From Oscillospiraceae bacterium (GTDB lineage: Bacteria; Bacillota; Clostridia; Oscillospirales; Ruminococcaceae): DNA of 5,963 nucleotides. The notes below the pieces were generated by a model. It was not told the DNA's origin, did no database searches, and was given only the letters and a program-made list of their open reading frames with translations. The stretch spans positions 1 to 5,963 of the forward strand of contig JAFTNX010000067.1 in assembly GCA_017451665.1 (NCBI GenBank), written 5' to 3'. Every line of letters starts with the position of its first letter. The stretch's first letter is position 1. The position numbers were made by a program, and so were the translations under genes. Positions 1-4,506 of this stretch are shown here, piece by piece.

Positions 1-367
1 TGTGTGTAAAATCGTCAAGATTGATGATTGCACCCATTTCCTTTGCTAAAAGCATATCCTCTTCAGGTGTTACGTTTGAAGAAAACATAATGTCTTTTCC
101 CGAAAATCCACTTGCACCACTCATCATAAGCTCTGTAAGTGATGAACAGTCAACGCCACAGCCTTCCTCTTTGAGTACCTTTAAAATAAATGGATTTGGT
201 GTAGCCTTAACTGCAAAATATTCCTTAAAGCCCTTGTTCCATGAAAATGCCTTGTTCATATTTCTTGCATTTTCTCTTATACCCTTTTCGTCGTAAATGT
301 GAAAAGGAGTAGGAAATTCACTAATAATCTTTTCTGCCTGTTCCTTAGTAATAAACGGCTTTTTCAT
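1..367 (-). CDS. lysA: Diaminopimelate decarboxylase, N-terminal part (runs off left edge)
   Basis: This is the start of a fold-III PLP-dependent decarboxylase; 122 codons are visible and the 3' end lies outside the window. The family enzyme converts meso-diaminopimelate to L-lysine plus CO2, the last step of lysine biosynthesis, in the cytoplasm. Visible signs are the N-terminal PTPFHIYDEKGIREN segment (residues 19-33), the PLP-lysine motif YFAVKATPNP with Lys54, and the following GCGVDCSSLTEL and IMFSSN strands (about 69-80 and 93-98) of the alanine-racemase-like barrel. The ATG at 367-365 is chosen because AGAAAGG lies nine bases upstream on the same strand (377-383). It is divergent from the lipoprotein gene and has its own promoter. 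The substrate-determining helix is not in the window, so a related ornithine, arginine or carboxynorspermidine decarboxylase cannot be strictly excluded, but the sequence style is that of clostridial LysA. Confidence 0.85.
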   Translation of the reverse strand, partial: MKKPFITKEQAEKIISEFPTPFHIYDEKGIRENARNMNKAFSWNKGFKEYFAVKATPNPFILKVLKEEGCGVDCSSLTELMMSGASGFSGKDIMFSSNVTPEEDMLLAKEMGAIINLDDFTH

Positions 368-421
368 AAAAATCTACCTTTCTATATATATAGTATTACT
401 TACAATAAAAAATACCTTTTC

Positions 422-450
422 ATTATATCACTTTAAAAACTACAAGTCAA
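422..450 (-). promoter_or_regulatory. Sigma-A promoter of lysA
   Basis: On the minus strand TTGACT (450-445) and TATAAT (427-422) are separated by exactly 17 bases, and TGA directly before the -10 makes it an extended -10. The predicted transcription start is near 415, giving a leader of about 48 nt. That is too short for a lysine riboswitch or T-box, so no RNA control of lysA is visible here. Confidence 0.85.
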
Positions 451-474
451 GATTTTTTTAATTGCATAAGCCTA

Positions 475-503
475 TTGAAAAATATTTTAAAATATGCTAA
501 TAT
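475..503 (+). promoter_or_regulatory. Sigma-A promoter of the lipoprotein gene, palindrome in spacer
   Basis: TTGAAA (475-480) and TAATAT (498-503) are separated by 17 bases, with TGC before the -10 forming an extended -10. The predicted start is near 510, which places the ATG at 510 at the transcription start and supports translation from 543 instead. The spacer contains a perfect 14-bp palindrome, ATATTTTAAAATAT (482-495), a possible operator. The -35 box lies only 24 bp from the -35 of the divergent lysA promoter. Confidence 0.75.
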
Positions 504-526
504 TTATGTATGCCTTTAGTTTTTAT

Positions 527-534
527 AGAAAGGA
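527..534 (+). promoter_or_regulatory. Ribosome binding site deciding the lipoprotein start
   Basis: AGAAAGGA ends eight bases before the ATG at 543. The in-frame ATG at 510 has no such site, and starting there would put 11 extra residues, including acidic and polar ones, in front of an otherwise classic signal peptide. Confidence 0.8.
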
Positions 535-542
535 AAATACTT

Positions 543-1400
543 ATGAAAAGAATAATTGCAATGACTCTTTCTCTTGCACTTGCACTTTCAATGTGTGGCT
601 GTAAGAGTAAGGATAAAAAGGAAGATAAAAAGACTTCAGCTACATCAGTGGAATTTCACGAGATTTCACCTGAAGCTGAGCCAAAAGAAAAGTTTGATGT
701 TGAAATAACAGATAATACTTTCACAAAGCTTTCGGAATTCACAACAACACATAACCATTCAAGCGTGTTTTTTGCGAATATTATGTGTAAAGCACCTGAT
801 GATATTGCCGACGGAATTTATAGCAGCCCTGACGTTAAGGCTACCGTAAACGGCAAAAGCTTTGATAAGGATAATCTGAGCTATATCTATGTTTCACAGG
901 GACGTGCTACTATTACAGTTACTTTTTTTGCAGGCTATGTTAAAAAAGACGACGAAATTTCAGTAACAATCAATAATTTCAATAAGCTTAACGAACCTGA
1001 AGAAGATGGCGCAATCCTTGATTATAGCGATATTTCAGACGAGGTTGTGCTTGAAGGTGCACTCACAATAAAAACTGTCGCTAAGGAAAATTTCGGCTTT
1101 TATAAGTATGACCTCTCTGATATTAACGGCGAGGAAATCTCACTTGTTGATAGCTCTGCAAGCATTAAGGGCGCAAACGGTATTTTCGGAAAAACTCCTG
1201 ATGTGAATGCTATTGTTGTTGTGCTTGATAATAACGAGGAAATCACCTTTGACTTCTTTACCCAGACATTTATTACCGACGCTGAGGGTAACCCTACCGA
1301 GAAATACGACCTTGTGTTTATGTTTGAAGATACAAAAAAGACTATTGATTTAAGTAAGGTTACTGATATTAAAATCAACGGCGAAAGCATTGTAAAGTAA
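543..1400 (+). CDS. Putative secreted lipoprotein of unknown function
   Basis: A 285-residue protein that I do not recognise as a named family. Residues 1-17 are a lipoprotein-type signal peptide (MKRIIAMTLSLALALSM) followed by CGC. Cys20, preceded by Gly, is the likeliest lipidated residue, with Cys18 as an alternative. A charged Lys/Asp linker (21-30) follows, as is common when the mature protein is held off the membrane. The rest is Asp/Asn/Thr-rich and looks mainly beta-stranded, with no membrane segment after the signal. The C-terminus (about 255-285, YDLVFMFEDTKKTIDLSK then VTDIKINGESIVK) resembles the closing strands found in several clostridial cell-surface beta domains, but this is impression only. 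It stands alone, with its own promoter and terminator, between lysA and the pot operon. A role outside the cell is inferred from the signal; no enzymatic motif is visible. Confidence 0.85.
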   Translation: MKRIIAMTLSLALALSMCGCKSKDKKEDKKTSATSVEFHEISPEAEPKEKFDVEITDNTFTKLSEFTTTHNHSSVFFANIMCKAPDDIADGIYSSPDVKATVNGKSFDKDNLSYIYVSQGRATITVTFFAGYVKKDDEISVTINNFNKLNEPEEDGAILDYSDISDEVVLEGALTIKTVAKENFGFYKYDLSDINGEEISLVDSSASIKGANGIFGKTPDVNAIVVVLDNNEEITFDFFTQTFITDAEGNPTEKYDLVFMFEDTKKTIDLSKVTDIKINGESIVK

Positions 1401-1412
1401 GGTTTAAAAATT

Positions 1413-1454
1413 AAAATACTGCAAGGAGATTTGCTCTCTTTGCAGTATTTTTTT
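1413..1454 (+). terminator. Rho-independent terminator after the lipoprotein gene
   Basis: A 17-bp stem (1413-1429 with 1435-1451, one G-U wobble at 1425/1439) encloses the loop TTTGC (1430-1434). The descending arm runs into seven T residues (1448-1454). It begins 13 nt after the lipoprotein stop codon and separates that gene from the pot operon. Confidence 0.9.
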
Positions 1455-1458
1455 GCCT

Positions 1459-1502
1459 TTAACCAATTACACATATTAACAAACAATTAACCAAAGTTAA
1501 AC
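1459..1502. repeat. Cluster of four TTAAC/TTAAAC repeats
   Basis: TTAAC occurs at 1459, 1476 and 1487, and TTAAAC at 1497. The starts are 17, 11 and 10 bases apart, so the last three sit about one helical turn apart. It lies in non-coding DNA about 150 bp upstream of the pot promoter. It could be a binding region for a regulator or simply low-complexity AT-rich sequence; the sequence alone does not decide. Confidence 0.35.
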
Positions 1503-1562
1503 ATTTATCTATTTCACTGATTTAGCAGAGAAAATCTCTTTTTGTAAGGTGTAATTATCTTT

Positions 1563-1669
1563 AAAAATCGCTATTTTTCATCAAATTTCGCAAAATTTCA
1601 TTGATTTTCGGGTATTTTTCGATATTTTTTGCAAAATCCTCAAAAATCCTTGACAAATGCTTGATTTTT
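1563..1669. promoter_or_regulatory. Phased A/T-tracts, predicted curved DNA upstream of the pot promoter
   Basis: Runs of three to seven A or T recur almost once per helical turn: 1563-1567, 1574-1578, 1583-1588, 1592-1598, 1604-1608, 1614-1619, 1624-1630, 1633-1636, 1642-1646 and 1664-1669. The centres are mostly 9.5-11.5 bases apart, separated by short C/G-containing steps. Such phasing is known to bend DNA, and A/T-tracts just upstream of -35 can act as UP-like elements. The array ends in the pot promoter, so a role in its activity is inferred. It includes a 10-bp palindrome, TTTTGCAAAA (1627-1636), and a near-repeat CAAAATCCT/CAAAAATCCT (1632-1640, 1641-1650). Confidence 0.5.
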
Positions 1670-1678
1670 CTCTATATT
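1650..1678 (+). promoter_or_regulatory. Sigma-A promoter of the potABCD operon
   Basis: A perfect TTGACA -35 (1650-1655) is followed after 17 bases by TATATT (1673-1678). A better-matching TATAAT at 1678-1683 exists, but its 22-base spacer is too long. The predicted start is near 1685, leaving a leader of about 108 nt. It is the only convincing promoter upstream of potA, and it lies inside the upstream open extension of the potA frame, arguing against a start at 1601. Confidence 0.75.
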
Positions 1679-1684
1679 ATAATA

Positions 1685-1792
1685 TGTCGCATATTTGAAA
1701 ATAGTGTTTTCATTCGCAAGTTTTGTGAGATGCGTAATACTGAACGTTGTTTTTCGTTCATATCATTTTTTACTACGAAAGGCGGTAATGCT
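1685..1792 (+). other. Predicted 5' leader of the pot mRNA with three small hairpins
   Basis: From the predicted start to potA there are three consecutive inverted repeats: TGAAAA/TTTTCA (1696-1701, 1707-1712, loop 5), ATTCGCA/TGCGTAAT (1712-1718, 1731-1738, one bulged base) and TGAACG/CGTTCA (1741-1746, 1755-1760, loop 8). None is followed by a terminator-type T-run near enough to suggest simple attenuation, and no known riboswitch class is recognised. The stems are short, so folding in vivo is uncertain. Confidence 0.35.
1778..1785 (+). promoter_or_regulatory. Ribosome binding site of potA
   Basis: AAAGGCGG, with AAAGG ending ten bases before the ATG at 1793, fixes the start of PotA. An ATG at 1788 is out of frame with the ABC protein. 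Confidence 0.75.
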
Positions 1793-2848
1793 ATGGAAAA
1801 CAATAACGGTACAATCATCAGCCTGAAAGATATAGTGGTTGAATTTGACGGTGAAAGAATTCTCAAAAGCATAAACCTTGATATCAAGGATAAGGAATTC
1901 GTAACACTCTTAGGACCATCAGGCTGTGGAAAGACCACAACTTTGAGAATTATCGGTGGATTTCTTAACGCTGACAGTGGAGATGTTTATTTCGGTGGCG
2001 AAAGAATTAACGACGTACCTCCACATAAACGAAACGTAAATACAGTATTCCAGAGATATGCTCTTTTCCCACATCTTAACGTTTATGATAATATCGCATT
2101 CGGCTTGAAGCTTAAAAAGATGCCTGCCAATGAGATTAAGACAAAGGTTAAGGAAATGCTCAAGCTCGTAAACCTTGAAGGCTATGAAAGACGTTCAATC
2201 ACAAAGCTTTCAGGTGGACAGCATCAGAGAGTTGCTATTGCAAGAGCGCTTATCAACCAGCCTAAGGTGCTTCTCCTTGACGAGCCTCTCGGTGCTCTCG
2301 ACCTTAAACTCAGAAAGGAAATGCAGGTTGAATTAAAGAGAATTCAGCAGAGTCTGGAAATTACATTTATATATGTTACACACGACCAGGAAGAAGCTCT
2401 TACAATGAGCGATACTGTTGTTGTAATGAAGGACGGAAATATTATGCAGGTTGGAACTCCTGTTGATATTTATAACGAACCTGTAAATGCTTTTGTAGCT
2501 GACTTTATCGGCGAAAGTAATATTATCTCAGGTATGATGAGAAGAGACTTCCTTGTTGAATTTGCAGGTAAGGAATTTGAATGTGTTGACAGAGGCTTTG
2601 ACAGAAACGAAATCGTTGATGTTGTTATCCGTCCTGAAGATATTGAAATCGTACCTACAATTCAGGGACAGCTTGAAGGCGTTGTTGAAAGCGTAATCTT
2701 CAAGGGCGTTCACTATGAAATGGTAATTGATACACTTGATTTCAAGTGGCTTGTTCACTCAACAAAATGCGAAGAAGTAGGTACAAACGTAGGTATGAGG
2801 GTTGCACCTATGGATATACATATCATGCATAAAACAACAGAAGAATAA
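1793..2848 (+). CDS. potA: Spermidine/putrescine import ATP-binding protein PotA
   Basis: This is the cytoplasmic ATPase of the polyamine importer, 351 residues, near the usual family length. All ABC motifs are intact: Walker A GPSGCGKTT (41-49), Q-loop Gln87 within VFQRYALFPHLNV, signature LSGGQ (139-143), Walker B VLLLDEP (159-165) with catalytic Glu164, D-loop GALD (167-170) and switch His197 (VTHDQEEA). Residues from about 240 form the C-terminal extension of this subfamily, including a TOBE-type segment starting at VIRPEDIEIV (278-287). It would hydrolyse ATP as a dimer and drive PotB/PotC. The ATG at 1793 is preferred over an in-frame ATG at 1601 because it has a ribosome binding site, homology begins there, and the promoter lies between the two. 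It is the first gene of the operon; potB follows 27 nt later. Sequence alone would also fit another MOI-type importer ATPase, but PotB, PotC and PotD settle the assignment. Confidence 0.93.
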   Translation: MENNNGTIISLKDIVVEFDGERILKSINLDIKDKEFVTLLGPSGCGKTTTLRIIGGFLNADSGDVYFGGERINDVPPHKRNVNTVFQRYALFPHLNVYDNIAFGLKLKKMPANEIKTKVKEMLKLVNLEGYERRSITKLSGGQHQRVAIARALINQPKVLLLDEPLGALDLKLRKEMQVELKRIQQSLEITFIYVTHDQEEALTMSDTVVVMKDGNIMQVGTPVDIYNEPVNAFVADFIGESNIISGMMRRDFLVEFAGKEFECVDRGFDRNEIVDVVIRPEDIEIVPTIQGQLEGVVESVIFKGVHYEMVIDTLDFKWLVHSTKCEEVGTNVGMRVAPMDIHIMHKTTEE

Positions 2849-2875
2849 AATACTGTCCGGAAAGGAATTTGGCTT

Positions 2876-3688
2876 ATGAAAAGTAAACTTGCTGCCGCTC
2901 CTTATTTAATCTGGATGGCGGTTTTTACAATTGTACCTCTCGGTCTGGTGTTCTATTATGGGCTTACCGACCAGGATGGAAATTTTTCAATTGACAATCT
3001 TTCAAGAATGGGTATGTATACAAACATCTTCTTCCGTTCAATCTGGCTTGCTGTGATTGCAACGGTAGTTTGTCTGATAATCGCTTACCCGCTTGCATTT
3101 ATACTTTCAAGAATGGATACCCATAAACAAGGCACAATGCTGCTGCTTGTTATGCTCCCGATGTGGATGAACTTCCTTTTGAGAACATACGCTTGGATGA
3201 CACTTCTTGAAACAAACGGCGTTATAAATAAAATTCTCGGATTTGTAGGACTCGGACCTTTTGAAATGATAAATACCCAGGGTGCTATTGTCCTCGGAAT
3301 GGTTTATAACTATGTTCCGTTTATGATTCTGCCACTTTATTCGGTAATGACAAAGATTGATAACTCTGTTATTGAAGCTGCTCAGGATTTGGGTAGTAAT
3401 TCAAGACAGGTGCTTATGAAGGTTATTATCCCACTTAGTAAACCTGGTATTATGACAGGTATCACAATGGTGTTCGTACCATCTGTTTCTACCTTTATCA
3501 TTTCAAGAATGCTTGGTGGAGGCTCAAATATGCTTATCGGTGACCTTATCGAACAGCAGATTTTAGGTACTTCCTATAACCTTAACCTCGGCGCTTCTAT
3601 TTCAATCGTACTTATGATTTTCATCTTTATGATTATGGCTGTAATGAACCAGTTTGACGATGAGGAAATGGAGGGAATGATTATATGA
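2876..3688 (+). CDS. potB: Spermidine/putrescine ABC transporter permease PotB
   Basis: An integral membrane permease of 270 residues, one half of the translocation pore for polyamines. Six hydrophobic segments can be read, at roughly 9-28, 52-78, 86-110, 136-157, 193-211 and 239-258. The cytoplasmic EAA loop is clear: EAAQDLGSNSRQVLMKVIIP (167-186), which contacts the PotA Q-loop region in this family. LLRTYAWMTLL (101-111), YNYVPFMILPLY (144-155) and the acidic C-terminal tail after the last helix are typical of PotB. The ATG at 2876 has AAAGGA (2861-2866) nine bases upstream. It lies 27 nt after potA, and its stop codon overlaps the potC start (ATGA), indicating translational coupling. The pore would be a PotB-PotC heterodimer. 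Confidence 0.92.
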   Translation: MKSKLAAAPYLIWMAVFTIVPLGLVFYYGLTDQDGNFSIDNLSRMGMYTNIFFRSIWLAVIATVVCLIIAYPLAFILSRMDTHKQGTMLLLVMLPMWMNFLLRTYAWMTLLETNGVINKILGFVGLGPFEMINTQGAIVLGMVYNYVPFMILPLYSVMTKIDNSVIEAAQDLGSNSRQVLMKVIIPLSKPGIMTGITMVFVPSVSTFIISRMLGGGSNMLIGDLIEQQILGTSYNLNLGASISIVLMIFIFMIMAVMNQFDDEEMEGMII

Positions 3689-4506
3689 AAAAGACAAAAC
3701 TTCTCTCAAATCTCTACCTTGTTATCATTTTCCTTTTCCTGTATCTGCCGATTTTTGTGCTTATTGTGCTCAGCTTTAACGAGTCCAAAAAGGCAGGCTC
3801 AAACTTTACAGGCTTTTCACTTAAATGGTATAAGGAGCTTTTCCGTAATGAACTGATTATGTCATCATTGTGGGTTACTCTTAAGGTTGCTGCTATTTCA
3901 ACAGTTGTTTCAACAGTTCTGGGTACAGCTGCCGCAGTGGGAATTCATAAAATGAAGAAATTCTCAAAAAGTATCGTTATGAATGTTACTCATATCCCGA
4001 TTATGAACCCTGAAATCGTAACGGGTATTTCAATGATGCTCCTCTTTGTATTTTTCAGAAACTTCTTCCACTATGAATTCGGTATGGTTACTCTCGTAAT
4101 CGCACATATCACATTCTCAACTCCTTACGTTATCTTAAACGTAATGCCAAAGCTCAGACAAATGAACCCTCACCTCTATGAGGCTGCTCAGGACTTGGGC
4201 TGTTCACCTGTTCAGGCTTTCTGGAAGGCTGTTTTGCCTGAGATTATGCCTGGTGTAATTTCAGGTGCGCTTATGGCACTTACCTACTCAATCGACGACT
4301 TTGTAATTTCCTACTTTACAGCAGGTGGTGCGTCTTCACAGACACTCCCTATTACAATTTACTCAATGGTAAGACGTAGAATTAACCCACAGATTAACGC
4401 ACTTTCTACACTTCTCTTTGTAGCTGTTATGCTTATCCTTATCATTAAAAATGTTATCGACGAAAGCAGACAGAAACAGACTGAAAAAAGAGGAGGTGGC
4501 TTCTGA
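3685..4506 (+). CDS. potC: Spermidine/putrescine ABC transporter permease PotC
   Basis: The second permease subunit, 273 residues, with about six membrane segments (roughly 11-31, 61-86, 100-125, 132-155, 188-210 and 238-255). PotC hallmarks are SFNESKKAG and FSLKWYKELF just after the first helix (30-38, 44-53), the EAA loop EAAQDLGCSPVQAFWKAVLP (166-185), and SIDDFVISYFTAGG with TLPITIYSMVRRRINPQINA (202-215, 220-239). It pairs with PotB, sharing the EAAQDLG sequence in the coupling loop. The start at 3685 overlaps the potB stop and is preceded by GGAGGG (3670-3675) inside potB. The C-terminus EKRGGGF is partly dictated by the very strong ribosome binding site of potD, which is embedded in the last codons. 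The stop codon overlaps the potD start as TGATG. Confidence 0.93.
   Translation: MKKTKLLSNLYLVIIFLFLYLPIFVLIVLSFNESKKAGSNFTGFSLKWYKELFRNELIMSSLWVTLKVAAISTVVSTVLGTAAAVGIHKMKKFSKSIVMNVTHIPIMNPEIVTGISMMLLFVFFRNFFHYEFGMVTLVIAHITFSTPYVILNVMPKLRQMNPHLYEAAQDLGCSPVQAFWKAVLPEIMPGVISGALMALTYSIDDFVISYFTAGGASSQTLPITIYSMVRRRINPQINALSTLLFVAVMLILIIKNVIDESRQKQTEKRGGGF
4491..4498 (+). promoter_or_regulatory. Strong ribosome binding site of potD within potC
   Basis: AGGAGGTG is a full eight-base match to the anti-Shine-Dalgarno sequence of 16S rRNA and ends seven bases before the potD ATG at 4506. It is the strongest site in the operon, consistent with the binding protein being needed in excess over the permeases. 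Confidence 0.85.

Noticed and set aside
21..296. Plus-strand open frame opposite lysA
   Set aside because: It is the complement of a well-conserved decarboxylase coding region with no ribosome binding site or promoter of its own.
368..415. Lysine riboswitch or T-box upstream of lysA
   Set aside because: The predicted leader is only about 48 nt, far too short for either element, and shows no matching structure; it contains only a short CTATATATATAG palindrome (382-393).
510..542. Earlier in-frame start of the lipoprotein
   Set aside because: The ATG at 510 coincides with the predicted transcription start, lacks a ribosome binding site, and would spoil the signal peptide. The ATG at 543 has AGAAAGGA eight bases before it.
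1100..1486. Antisense open frame under the end of the lipoprotein gene
   Set aside because: It runs opposite a clear coding gene and across its terminator hairpin, and no recognisable family is seen in it. The same judgement applies to the antisense frames at 1672-1938, 2528-2758, 5609-5800 and 5715-5900.
1527..1543. Small hairpin AGAGA-AAA-TCTCT followed by TTTT as a second terminator
   Set aside because: The stem is five base pairs of low stability with a three-base loop, and the strong terminator at 1413-1454 already ends the transcript. It is probably chance.
1678..1683. TATAAT as the -10 box of the pot promoter
   Set aside because: It is the better hexamer, but it would need a 22-base spacer from TTGACA. 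TATATT at 1673-1678 gives the normal 17 bases.
1601..1792. In-frame N-terminal extension of PotA by 64 residues
   Set aside because: The extension does not resemble an ABC ATPase, has no ribosome binding site, and contains the TTGACA promoter and the phased A/T-tracts. PotA homology starts at 1793.
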